64,000 bases of DNA from Chondrosia reniformis (Eukaryota; Porifera; Demospongiae; Chondrillida; Chondrillidae): positions 1,738,501 through 1,802,500 of the forward strand of contig OX359200.1 of NCBI GenBank assembly GCA_947172415.1, in the 5' to 3' direction. How positions within the stretch are numbered: position 1 is the stretch's first letter; each line of letters begins with the position of its first letter. The notes below the pieces were generated by a model. The model was not told the DNA's origin and ran no database searches. It saw only the letters and a program-made list of their open reading frames with translations. A program made the position numbers and the translations under genes. Below, piece after piece: positions 23,401-39,332 of the stretch.

Positions 23401-26400
23401 TTAGAAGCTCTCCGTTGCCTGCTCCATGTTTCTGCGTCAAGGCGTAACAAAAAATAGTAAAAGAAATTTTCATGAGTTGGAGTTTGCTCGCAAATAACAC
23501 GCAATTAAAGTCCTCTTGAAAATTTCCCGCAATATACCAGTAGCTTTTATTTTTTTGCTTTTTTGTTGCTTGATAGCTTCATGGAGGAAAACAAGTTAAG
23601 ACAAGTTTCAGATCAGGAGTACCTCCCAGACGACCAGGATGTTCTGCATTGTCGTGTTATGACCAGAGGCATCCTGGAAATTAGATTTACTTGGGACAAA
23701 GCTAAGTTTCAGTGAGTTGAATCTGTAAATCATACATTATGTAGATCACCCTCATTATGTAGATCACCCTCATTATGTAGATCACCCTCATTATGTAGAT
23801 CACCCTCATTGTGTAGATCACCCTCATTATGTAGATCACCCTCATTGTGTAGATCACCCTCATTATGTAGATCACCCTCATTATGTAGATCACCCTCATT
23901 GTGTAGATCACCCTCATTATGTAGATCACCCTCATTATGTAGATCACCCTCATTGTGTAGATCACCCTCATTATGTAGATCACCCTCATTGTGTAGATCA
24001 CCCTCATTGTGTAGATCACCCTCATTGTGTAGATCACCCTCATTATGTAGATCACCCTCATTATGTAGATCACCCTCATTGTGTAGATCACCCTCATTGT
24101 GTAGATCACCCTCATTGTGTAGATCACCCACATTATGTAGATCACCCTCATTGTGTAGATCACCCTCATTGTGTAGATCACCCTCATTATGTAGATCATT
24201 ATTACAAAAATATTCAATTTATCAATGATATATGTGATGTATACTCTACTACAAAGAAATACCTCATAACATGCAATGTCAAATGTATGCTGATTGTAGT
24301 AGCATCAATGTGATCTGATGCTATATCTGTAGTGTGTTTGATGTTGGTGGCCAGAGAGGAGAGAGGAAGAAATGGGTTCAGTGTTTTAATGGTTAGCTCA
24401 ATTATGTTACTCATTCACAGCTCTCAGCAAGCATGGTATAGTATTTCTGTATTCTGTTTTACTCTTACACCCCACAAATTCCAAAGTCCTATAGTGCAAT
24501 CTTAATAAGCTGAATACGTACATATGTGACAGTCCAGAGTAGAAATATGTTTAAAATCCTGAATGTTTCTTTGATACCCAAAGTGTTATATTACAAGCTT
24601 CTTAATGAGAATTTTACTAGTTGTTGAAAGCAGATCTGGTCAAGATACTTAATTATTTCTATAGACGTCACAGCCATAATATTTGTAGTGGCTAGTAGCA
24701 GTTTCAATATGGTTATTCAGGAGGACAAAAGTACAGTAAGTCTTATGTGCTCTGTAGTGTACCACTACCATGCTATGATTTCAGCTACAGTTAGTGGAGT
24801 GAGATAGGTTAGACAGCTACACTGCTACAGTTAGTGGAGCGAGATAGGTTAGACAGCTGCACTGCTACAGTTAGTGGAGTGAGATAGGTTAGACAGCTGC
24901 ACTGCTACAGTTAGTGGAATGAGATAGGTTAGACTGCTGCACTGCTACAGTTAGTGGAGTGAAATAGGTTAGACAGCTGCACTGCTACAGTTAGTGGAGT
25001 GAAATAGGTTAGACAGCTGCACTGCTACAGTTAGTGGAGTGAGATAGGTTAGACAGCTGCACTGCTACAGTTAGTGGAGTGAGATAGGTTAGACAGCTAC
25101 ACTGCTACAGTTAGTGGAGTGAGATAGGTTAGACAGCTACACTGCTACAGTTAGTGGAGTGAGATAGGTTAGACAGCTACACTGCTACAGTTAGTGGAGT
25201 GAGATAGGTTAGACAGCTACACTGCTACAGTTAGTGGAGTGAGATAGGTTAGACAGCTACAGAGCCATAGCCGTACCGGTTTTGGGCAGCCAGCATTTTT
25301 GTAAATGTAGTGTTTTAGCTCTTAAACTCTATCCCATATCCTCTACCCCAAACTAACTATTGAGGGCACAAACAAAACAATCCTCTTAGGTTCCTAGCGG
25401 ACCAATGACCATAGAAACAGGACATGGCCTGGTGTTCCTCAAAGTCAGGGCTACGTAGTACAATGAAGAATACAATGAGTGTAAATTTTTTGCTTACTTT
25501 GCTCGTGACCTCATGACCCTTATCACCCATGCCGGACCACTTTTCGGATGCCTCCTACCGCCCTGAGCTAGTGGGGTTAGATAGGATTCGGTTGACTAAT
25601 TACCTTTCTTGGTTGGGGGGGGTTATATTAAGAACCTATCTTTGATCTTAGCTAAATATAACTTGAAAACGACGTAGTATTTTTATATTGATTCATATCT
25701 TTTTTGCAGAATCGATTGCACGAAGCTTTAGAACTCTTTGAAGCCATTTGGACAAATCGGTAAGTTTTTAAGGCATTACTCAGGGAATGTAAGTGAACCA
25801 GTGCATGCATGTGGCCCTCATAATTGACTAGGCTGAGAGTATTTAAAGACAGCTGTAGCTAATTAAATTGACAAATATCTATTAGGATGCTATCTCTTCA
25901 CACTTTTGGGTCATTAATTTAAAGAAATAATTACATTATACAAGTTGCCAAACAGATTTTTCTTCTTTACAAAATAATTAAACCTTCTGTACTTGTGAGT
26001 TTCAAACTGTACAAGGTAATACATCAACTTATTAAAAGGTAGCCATTTTATTTTTCACATCTTGTATGCTTCACCTAACTCCTTGTTCCTTTAGTTGGTT
26101 GAGAGAAGTGTCTGTAATACTCTTTCTTAATAAGCAAGACTTGCTTAAACAAAAGATAAAGTCTGGAAAGTTCTCATTAGAACGCTACTTTCCTGAGTTT
26201 GCTGCGTATAGGCCACCAGGAAGTGGTGAGTGTATATATGTACATGTACACACATGAGGAGATATAAAGATTATTGAGCAATAGCAACATTAGATCTTTG
26301 GAATAGAACATTTCAACCCGTAGGTCTTCATCAGCAATATAAACATCATATTGCATATAAACATCATATTGCTGATGAAGACCTACGGGTTGAAACGTTC

Positions 26401-27535
26401 TATTCCAAGGATCTAATGTTGTTGTTGCTCAATAATCTTTATATCTCCTCATGATCGCAACAAATAAACCCTATCACTTCATGTACACACACGATGGGCC
26501 TCTTTGATTAGACAATTGATTGGTTATCCCTGTCATCCATTACATTAGCAATAGTGACATTTAGTTTTAACTACAGTAGTTTTTTTAATTCACTTATTTA
26601 CCTACCTCTGTTGGCATGGCAACATACATGCAGCTCTATTTATCAGCCAATCTATCTTACGTACTTGACATGATTACATACTCAAATAATTACAGCAACC
26701 ATGCATATGAAGGTTTTATACCCAGTGGGTGTGGTCTCCTGTTACAGGTATCTTTTTCTCTCCTCTGCAGCTAAGAGTGACCAAGACGATAATGCTGACA
26801 CTGTGAGAGCAAAGTATTTCATTAGGGATAAGTTTGTGGTAAGTGAGGCCATACCCTAGGTAGCTAACGGCACAGAGAGTACCTTAATAAACCAGGCCTC
26901 TTAATACTGAATAGTACTTATCCATACATCAATCCCGGCTGCCTAGACTGGCCTGCACATAAGTGTACGTATGTATGCTTATGAGTGAATTTAAGAGTTA
27001 TGCATGCCAAGGACTCGCACATAAGACCAAGAAAAGACAAAGATTCCCAGGTTCACTGATGAATGGTGGAATTCCTAGAAACAGCTGTCTAGCCCAGTGG
27101 AGAAGAAGAGAAGTAGAAGGAGAAAGCTCTTGTATCCTCATCCAAAGCTCTCACTGGGTTTAGTTCCCTATAGGCCTTTACTCTAAAGTAGATATACATA
27201 TAGCATGTTGGAAGGAAGGAAGGTCATGTACGTAGATAAGTACATATTATGATTGTGTGTGACGCAATATTTGTAATATTTCCACCACAGAACAGCCATT
27301 TTGTTAAATCTTTAAGTCTTTTTTACTACAGCGTAAATAACATCAAGTTTGTGGTGGTTACCATGGTTATCTCCTCCTTTGGCTATAGGAAATAAGTGTG
27401 AACACGCCACACGAACATAAGTACTTGTATCCCTACTTCACAACAGCCGTGGATACAGAGAATATTCGACGAGTATTCATTGCATGCAGGGATATTATCC
27501 AGCGGCTACACCTGCGGCAATATGATTTGTTATAA
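17417..27535 (+). CDS. GNAS: G protein alpha subunit, Gs class, 381 aa
   Basis: Twelve exons join in phase: 17417-17555, 19747-19819, 21745-21799, 21877-21996, 22072-22169, 23577-23711, 24333-24391, 24665-24735, 25710-25759, 26095-26225, 26771-26838 and 27389-27535. The product should bind GTP and couple receptors to adenylyl cyclase at the plasma membrane. Visible motifs are the P-loop GAGESGKST (47-55), switch-I CRVMTRGI with the GTPase Arg188 (the cholera-toxin-site position), switch-[14 protein letters not shown] with Gln214, NKQD (279-282), TTAVDTEN and the Gs-type C-terminus LHLRQYDLL. Length matches vertebrate Gs (380-394 aa). The start reads MLCFSS, so the usual Gly2 is absent while a Cys3 remains. 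At least five introns carry minisatellites. Confidence in family and exon structure is very high. Confidence 0.95.
18369..18680. repeat. Minisatellite, 20-bp unit, ~15 copies
   Basis: The unit is gtgctttagagtacttcagt, highly homogeneous, in intron 1 of the G-alpha-s gene. Each unit contains ctttag and cttcag, which look like 3' splice acceptors. Confidence 0.96.
20068..20592. repeat. Minisatellite, 24-bp unit, ~21 copies
   Basis: The unit ggggatcacatgcagtacat + gtca alternates with the variants atacag and tgcca. It lies in intron 2 of the G-alpha-s gene. Because the unit is a multiple of three, long frames are open on both strands (210, 194 and 129 aa), but none is coding. Confidence 0.96.
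22393..22648. repeat. Minisatellite, 25-bp unit, ~10 copies, with donor-like motif
   Basis: The unit is gcattaggtgagggtgacct + ttata, in intron 5 of the G-alpha-s gene. Each copy has AG|GTGAGG, a near-consensus 5' splice donor. Confidence 0.95.
23230..23497 (+). pseudogene. Decayed HIRAN-like domain ORF inside G-alpha-s intron
   Basis: An ATG at 23230 opens a 53-aa frame containing [20 protein letters not shown] and [12 protein letters not shown], ending at TAG 23389-23391. Just downstream in another frame is [12 protein letters not shown]. That order is typical of the HIRAN-like domains (V-Y-N-D-x-W ... V-A-V-x-K-D ... C-S-x-F-L-R-x-G) common in invertebrate uncharacterised proteins. A frameshift around 23381-23390 and a stop between the blocks mark it as dead. 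It sits between G-alpha-s exons 5 and 6, in the same orientation. The assignment rests on motif memory and is moderately sure. Confidence 0.6.
23735..24199. repeat. Minisatellite, 18-bp unit, ~26 copies
   Basis: The unit ttatgtagatcaccctca, with A/G variation (ttgtg), begins about 25 bp after the donor of G-alpha-s exon 6. Frames of 171, 139 and 133 aa on both strands are artefacts of the 18-bp period. Confidence 0.96.
24783..25262. repeat. Minisatellite, 40-bp unit, 12 copies
   Basis: The unit is ctacagttagtggagtgaga + taggttagacagctacactg, in the G-alpha-s intron between exons 8 and 9. Copies are nearly identical with a few shared variants, suggesting recent expansion. Confidence 0.96.
26258..26455. 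mobile_element. Near-perfect foldback element, ~95-bp arms
   Basis: The left arm starts gaggagatataaagattatt and runs through cctacgggttgaaac-type sequence. The right arm is its near-exact inverse and ends ataatctttatatctcctc. The loop is a short atatgatgtttatat-like palindrome. It lies in the G-alpha-s intron between exons 10 and 11. High arm identity suggests recent insertion. No ORF is present. Confidence 0.85.
26990..27200 (+). repeat. Dispersed repeat R1 copy
   Basis: R1 copy in the last intron of the G-alpha-s gene, with all marker blocks present. The 66-aa ORF over it (26963-27163) is explained by the repeat. Confidence 0.75.
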
Positions 27536-28287
27536 AGGCCTCCATATAGCAGATTGTATACATCTCTACACTTTGTGTATGTGACATATTATTATATAGT
27601 CCATTTCTTTCTATGCCATTGACTATGTTATTATAATTAAAACACATTTGTGATTTGTAACTGTATTTGAGTGGTAGCACTCACTGTCATTCTAGTGTAG
27701 TTTTGAATTTTAAATGGTGATATCTAGATGTAATTTTAATTTACTAGCTCAAGGCATATCAGTTGGTGGTTGTCAAAGGAGGCAAGACCATTCAAATGTA
27801 TGTATATGAGAAAGTGCAGTTGCTATATAGTTTAATGGTCAAAGTAAACTGCATGTCTACTGTAGTTGTTACTCTCAGTACTACACAGTATAGAGAGTCT
27901 ATGCTATAGTTTATAGCCCCATTAACTCGATTATATCCTGGGTACCATGCTTACTTAGTACCTTCCGGGCTTCTCTGCTACTATCAACTAGATTTATAGT
28001 GTACATATGCAGGAGGAAGAACTTTTGGAAAGATTCCCAGAGTCACTATAATCAAATAATGTATTCACAGAAACAGCTTCTGGCCCAATGGAGCAGAAGA
28101 AAGAAAATACTCATGCATCCTCACCCGAAGCTCTCACTAATTTTAAATCGATTGCCCAATATAATGCAATGTCTGTAGCTACGATGACTGAATTGATTGC
28201 CCAATATGATGCAATGTCTGTAAGATGACGAGACACTTTGGAAATATATATATGACTCTACGTAGGTCACAGGCAAAGAGTTGAAGA
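27536..28287. promoter_or_regulatory. Intergenic region: G-alpha-s 3' end and phosphatase promoter
   Basis: A 752-bp gap between same-strand genes. It contains an R1 repeat fragment (about 28010-28150) and a ~45-bp direct duplication (gattgcccaatatgatgcaa type, at about 28150 and 28196) just upstream of the phosphatase ATG. No TATA box is obvious. An aattaaa near 27634 could serve as a polyadenylation signal for G-alpha-s. Confidence 0.4.
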
Positions 28288-31200
28288 ATGGAAAAATTGT
28301 CAAAGAAAGTGACAAATTTAGAGGAAAGTAGACGCGGTTGGGATGAATTTGCATACGTAAGTTCTCGTTTCTTAACTACGATGCAAGCTGATATAGGCAT
28401 GAGTCTTTCGTTACTAAGCTAAATATGAGTCATTATATATAATCTGCTGAAGTATCTTATTAACAATATAATCTGGCTGTCACCTCTACGTCTAGTTCCT
28501 GTGGGAGCAATCACCATCTGACGAATCTGCTTGCTCTATTGGCATGCGACCGGAAAACAGACGAAGGAACCGTTATATTAACGTCTTTCCAGGTATGTGA
28601 GGAAACCTCAGGTATGTAACTCTATATATATCTTGACAGTCTTCAAGTCATGCATTCATCTGTAAATCTGTTGTGCAGTGAATGAGACCCTTGTTCACTT
28701 GAAGGAGCCAGGCAATGGCAATGACTATATCCATGCCAATCATGTCAAAGTGAGACAGTCTACATTAGACATCTTGCTCAGTTTAACTGTTGTGGCTGTA
28801 CAGTTTATACACAGCTAAACTATCAACTTGGGCCAGCTAAAATATATATACGTAACTTGCAGTTGGCCTTTCTAGAGAGGTTGCTGCACCTTATGTATGG
28901 CCCATTGCTACACCACAGATAGCCCCTTATGTATGGCCCATTGCTACACCACAGATAGCCCCTTATGTATGGCCCATTGCTACACCACAGATAGCCCCTT
29001 ATGTATGGCCCATTGCTACACCACAGATAGCCCCTTATGTATGGCCCATTGCTACACCACAGATAGCCCCTTATGTATGGCCCATTGCTACACCATAGAT
29101 AGCCCCTTATGTATGGCCCATTGCTACACCATAGATAGCCCCTTATGTATGGCCCATTGCTACACCATAGATAGCCCCTTATGTATGGCCCATTGCTACA
29201 CCACAGATAGCCCCTTATGTATGGCCCATTGCTACACCATAGATAGCCCCTTATGTATGGCCCAATATATATGATTTTGCTGGGAATTTAATAGCCGACT
29301 GTAATTCGGAGATCGATGACCATGTCTATTCAGGTGACTTGCTTAGATATGTTTTACTGGACTTGCTTAGATACGTTTTACTGGACTTGCTTAGACATAT
29401 TTTACTGGACTTGCTTAGACATATTTTACTGGACTTGCTTAGACATGTTTTACTGGACTTGCTTAGATATGTTTTACTGGACTTGCTTAGATATGTTTTA
29501 CTGGACTTGCTTAGATATGTTTTACTGGACTTGCTTAGATATGTTTTACTGGACTTGCTTAGATATGTTTTACTGGACTTGCTTAGACACGTTTTACTGG
29601 ACTTGCTTAGACATGTTTTACTGGACTTGCTTAGACACGTTTTACTGTATATGTCCTGTGGTCACACTTTGTAGGTTGAATCCATCAACAGGCAGTATAT
29701 TCTGGCTCAGGTAGGGGGTTGCTCTCTTTCAACAGTATTTAGTACACTTTTGGTGTGTGTATTTACACTTTATTAGTTGATTGTATTGTCCAATGCAGGG
29801 ACCAGTGAATGGCACGTGTGGGGACTTCTGGCAAATGGTCTGGGAACAGAATGTTCCTGCTATGGTCATGCTCAACCAAGCCAAAGAACTGGTAATTATT
29901 AGCGCAGTATAGAATCTTTGGAGCAGGATGTTCCTGCAGATCATTTCTGTTATTGGTCATTATATTTGAGGTACTATTCACATGCCTGTATAGTTTCCAG
30001 CTATTGTTAATCAGTGAAGATACATAAATTCAGCTAGTATATAGTATGAACAACCTTGAAGGTATTAGTTATATATATTTTGCTTCTAGTCAGTCACTTT
30101 AGTCATAATAATTTGTTGCTATAGTTATGTTTGTACTTACCATAGCAACCTGATTTTCACCTGATAATCTCCACATTGTATACTTTTATCAGCAGAATAA
30201 GGTCAGACTTTGTGTCTATATATAGTATGTCCCAGAGTGAGGTCAAGTGAGGTCCAATCAGTTCCCAATTTAAGAAGTTCAGTAGTTCCACTTTGTAGAT
30301 TTAGGGCTGTACAGCAGACTTCACCCTTCCACTGCATGATCAACCATTTTAAGAACTTTACTCTTCAAGAATATGACAATTTCTACCTCAAAATTGTATC
30401 ACATATAATAATTTAGCATACGTGCAGAAAATTAACTTTTAAACCTATGGGAGAGTATTTCCACACAATAGATAAATTCTGGATATTATATATTTTATGT
30501 GTGTTGTTCTGCACAAGTAAAATGAGTGCACGTCTGTTGTGTTTCAGTGTAAGGAAGAGATTTATTGGCCAATCGATGAACAGCAGAGTCCAGTAACCCA
30601 TGGCAACTTTAGCATTTTTCTCAGGAAATCAGAAAAGAAACCTGCTCACATCAGAAGTGAATTTGAGGTGGTTCATCTCCAAAAGAAGGACGAAGAGGCA
30701 CGAACTGTCTTGCACTTTCACTTCTTAGGATGGCCAGATTATGGGGTTCCTAGGAAACCAAACGATTTATTGATCTTCAGGAATGAGGTGAAGAAGAGTG
30801 GTTTGATGGATAGTAAGGAAGGCCCCTGCATCATCCATTGCCTGTAAGTAAAGTCGTGGAAACAGAAGTGAGATTATTAAGCAATCTCTTTAAGCAGATT
30901 ATTACCATAGTGAGGGCCCACTGTAATGTTTCCTTATATGGAATGAATGGAAAGTGCATTTCAGCTTGTTTGTGTAGCAGTGTACACAAATAATATTATA
31001 TTATTTTTGTTTGTTTTATATCATCCAAATGTTCATTGGTGTAAATACATATTATATTGGTAGATATATATACATCTACATATATATGCTCATATGTACG
31101 TATATGTGTGTATTTGCTGTATATAGGGGTGGAATTGGCCGAACTGGAACATTTTGTTTTATGGAAACTGTTCTGGCAATGGTAGGTTTGACCAATTGCT

Positions 31201-31623
31201 ATACAATGTACCTTCTTTGGCTTTTGATGTACACCAACAAGTAATACTTGCTACTCTTAGTAAATCTATATAATATGTTAGAATACTATTACTACAGATG
31301 TAGATATTTTCACAAGTAACTATTTTGTCATTTTTTTTCTCAATCACAAATAAAGTACTGCTAACACTAAAACACTTCTACTAACGTATTTATAGTTGTA
31401 GTTTGTCAATTATCAGTTTTTTTACATAAAATGGTTGTAAGGGGTGCTCATATACTCTTGTATATAGGCAGAGAAGAAAGGTAGTCTTGATTCCATTGAT
31501 ATTGAAAACACTCTGTTGAAGCTTAGGGCACAAAGACATTATTTGGTTCAAACTCCCGAACAGCTACGCTTAGCATATCTAGGAATTCTAGAAGGATGCA
31601 AACAGTTGACTAAGGATGACTGA
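28288..31623 (+). CDS. Non-receptor protein tyrosine phosphatase, PTP1B/TCPTP class, 290 aa
   Basis: Eight exons: 28288-28356, 28496-28592, 28679-28749, 29675-29710, 29799-29891, 30548-30843, 31127-31181 and 31468-31623. The start is the first ATG after an in-frame TGA at 28282. It is a single classical PTP domain: NRRRNRYINVFP (pTyr-loop region), NDYIHANHVK, YILAQGPVNGTCGDFWQMVW, the WPD loop GWPDYGVP (Asp186), a P-loop reading HCLGGIGRTGTF (Cys220, Arg226) and the Q-loop QTPEQLRLAYLGILEGC. The Cys-x5-Arg spacing is intact, but the usual HCSAG is HCLGG across the exon 6/7 junction. The protein ends right after the domain (KQLTKDD), without the ER-anchoring or nuclear tail of PTPN1/PTPN2. It converges with copine A, the two stops being 169 bp apart. 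Closest class is PTPN1/PTPN2; the exact orthologue is uncertain. Confidence 0.88.
28890..29263. repeat. Minisatellite, 36-bp unit, ~10 copies
   Basis: The unit is ccttatgtatggcccattgc + taccacagatagcc-type sequence, in the phosphatase intron after exon 28679-28749. The 125-aa frame at 28897 is repeat only. Confidence 0.95.
29336..29650. repeat. Minisatellite, 24-bp unit, ~13 copies
   Basis: The unit acttgcttagatatgtttta + ctgg ends about 25 bp before the acceptor of phosphatase exon 29675-29710. It is the second array in the same intron and is unrelated in sequence to the first. Confidence 0.95.
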
Positions 31624-31792
31624 AGACATGCTAAATTAACTGGTTACTACAGCAAGCTGATATGAAAACTATTATGAAAGCAAATAACTACAAAAATTTA
31701 AACTTGTTCTTTAGCAGTTTTAAAATTTCTTTTAATTTTATCTACATATTCCATAGGTATATCTATTTACAGAGCTACGTACAAATTTGATT

Positions 31793-37068
<5,276 letters not shown>

Positions 37069-37412
37069 TTTGTCTAGTGGGCGAAAAATGGAACCATAAT
37101 TACGTAAACTCGTATGGGGTGCCAAACGTGTCAAAATGTAGCATTCTCTCTGTTAGGGGATATCAGGCTCTGATATGAAACATATCATGACCTGATATAT
37201 ATGCATATATATCATATCATAAGCTGATATGAAATTAACATATATCATAAGCTGATATGAAAACATATCAGGACCTGATATTAAAACATATCATAAGCTG
37301 ATATGAACTTCTTGGATGAACCCCTAATTAATTAATAATGCAATATCACTTGCTGCAATCACTCTGAGCATGCTCTGTACCACCTGCTTTGCTTTGCACA
37401 TGTTGTGATAAA

Positions 37413-37541
37413 ATGGCAGGCCGTCCTACTAAAGAGTTGCACTTAGAAGAAGTGAAGTACCTTTTGGCTTTTGATTACAATTTGGAAGACATTGCTAATT
37501 TATTAAATGTTAGCAGATCAACACTCTATTTAATAAATTAG
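37413..37541 (+). pseudogene. 42-aa transposase/integrase-like HTH fragment in foldback MITE
   Basis: An ATG-to-TAG frame of 42 residues begins MAGRPTKELHLEEVKYLLAF and continues with LEDIANLLNVSRSTLY. The GRP-K/E opening and the D-I-A-x-L-L-x-V-S-x-x-T-L-Y helix-turn-helix resemble the N-termini of integrase-core or transposase proteins in invertebrates. The frame crosses the foldback loop, so the second helix is encoded only on this strand. A mirror copy on the minus strand (from 37623) loses the motif after the first helix. This is a parent-transposon remnant, not a functional gene. Confidence 0.65.
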
Positions 37542-37699
37542 CAATGTCTTCCAAATTGTAATCAAAAGCCAAAAGGTACTTCACTTCTTCTAAGTGCAAC
37601 TCTTTAGTAGGACGGCCTGCCATTTTATCACAACATGTGCAAAGCAAAGCAGGTGGTACAGAGCATGCTCAGAGTGATTGCAGCAAGTGATATTGCATT

Positions 37700-38510
37700 A
37701 TTAATTAATTAGGGGTTCATCCAAGAAGTTCATATCAGCTTATGATATGTTTTAATATCAGGTCCTGATATGTTTTCATATCAGCTTATGATATATTTTA
37801 ATTTCATATCAGCTTATGATATGTTTTAATATCAGGTCCTGATATGTTTTCATATCAGCTTATGATATGTTTTAATATCAGGTCCTGATATGTTTTCATA
37901 TCAGCTTATGATATGTTTTAATATCAGGTCCTGATATGTTTTCATATTAGCTTATGATATGTTTTAATCAGGTCCTGATATGTTTTCATATCAGCTTATG
38001 ATATATTTTAATTTCATATCAGCTTATGATATGTTTTAATATCAGGTCCTGATATGTTTTCATATCAGCTTATGATATGTTTTAATATCAGGTCCTGATA
38101 TGCTTTCATATCAGCTTATGATATGTTTTAATATCAGGTCCTGATATGTTTTCATATCAGCTTATGATATGTTTTAATATCAGGTCCTGATATGTTTTCA
38201 TATTAGCTTATGATATGTTTTAATCAGGTTCTGATATGTTTTCATATCAGCTTATGATATATTTTAATTTCATATCAGCTTATGATATGTTTTAATATCA
38301 GGTCCTGATATGTTTTCATATCAGCTTATGATATGTTTTAATATCAGGTCCTGATATGTTTTAATATCAGGTCCTGATATGTTTTCATATCAGCTTATGA
38401 TATGTTTTAATATCAGGTCCTGATATGTTTTCATATCAGCTTATGATATATTTTAATTTCATATCAGCTTATGATATGTTTTAATATCAGCTTATGATAT
38501 GTATGCATAT
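37700..38510. repeat. 46-bp palindromic minisatellite within the foldback MITE
   Basis: About 17 copies alternate two short near-palindromes, atcaggtcctgat and atcagcttatgat, separated by atgtttt(c/a)at spacers. The left arm has only 2-3 copies, so expansion happened after the foldback formed. Confidence 0.92.
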
Positions 38511-38595
38511 ATATCAGGTCATGATATGTTTCATATCAGAGCCTGATATCCCTAACAGAGAGAATGCTACATTTTGACACGTTTGGCACCCCATA

Positions 38596-39332
38596 AGCTT
38601 TGTAATAATCGAATCCCTTTTTTTTAAGAGGGGCCATTTTTGTGCGCCTTATAGTTTTATAGGGATGAGTGGTAACTCTATTCAACAGTTACCTGGGAAT
38701 ATGTCGGTATACACATTTAATGTGTACATGCAGTCGCTTGACCTAGACTTTATCCCACGTATTCATGTCTCCTGATGAGTGCAATGAGTAAAGGGTAGAA
38801 CTGAGAGGGGAACCATATCAGCAGATGAGGGATACAACCAAAGTGCATTTGGCTGATCACTAAAAGGAATAATAGGAGGACTTTAAAAGCTGTGGTGTCT
38901 CCAATAAGGAAACCACAAGCTTTTTATTTTTGGGAGTAAAAGTAAAACCAACTCTGGTTCCAATCAAACGAACTTTGGTTCCACCCTTTTGCTCATTGTG
39001 CTCCTCAGGAGACATGAGTGGGTGGGGTAAAATCAAATGATGAGACATCACAGCTTTACTGAGACCAGCTTCAGATCTTGCAGCCCCCTATATGTCATGT
39101 ATACATATATGAACAATGTTAACCAAGGCTACTAAAGATGTTATTGTATATTATATAGGAAATGTTTTAAAAAGCTAATACATAATTAATGGATTGTATT
39201 TTCAATATACGTATACTAATGGGGTTACCTTAAACTTGTTATATTCCAGAGGTACACATGTTAGGATCATTCAGTTGACCTATATAACTGTGCTAATAGC
39301 TCATTCTGCTGTAGTACACTAAGAAGAGGATA
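38596..39332. promoter_or_regulatory. Upstream region of fibrinogen-related gene A
   Basis: It contains a dispersed repeat (R2, about 38755-39085, with caaacgaactttggttccac and ctcctcaggagacatgagtg). The stretch 39230-39332 is almost identical to the stretch before gene B, so it probably holds the shared promoter. The empty site of the gene-B inverted-repeat insertion (ttatattccagag) is at about 39239. Confidence 0.45.

Larger units (their letters stand above)
37113..38595. mobile_element. Large foldback MITE with internal minisatellite, next to copine A promoter
   Basis: The termini tggggtgccaaacgtgtcaa and its inverse ...gtttggcacccca are flanked by TA on each side. The whole element is an inverted repeat around a loop at about 37506-37528. 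The left arm is about 390 bp; the right arm is about 1,065 bp because a 46-bp repeat (atatcaggtcctgatatg, ttttcatatcagcttatgat) has expanded in it. The inner arm sequence carries the start of an ORF with a helix-turn-helix (see 37413-37541). TA duplication and TIRs suggest a Tc1/mariner-like or other TA-targeting transposon parent. It sits 45 bp upstream of the copine A ATG. Confidence 0.85.

Noticed and set aside
23702..24228. Repetitive frames of 133-171 aa on both strands
   Set aside because: 18-bp minisatellite in a G-alpha-s intron; open on both strands for the same reason.
38860..39051. 63-aa minus-strand ORF
   Set aside because: Lies within dispersed repeat R2, which recurs elsewhere in the window.
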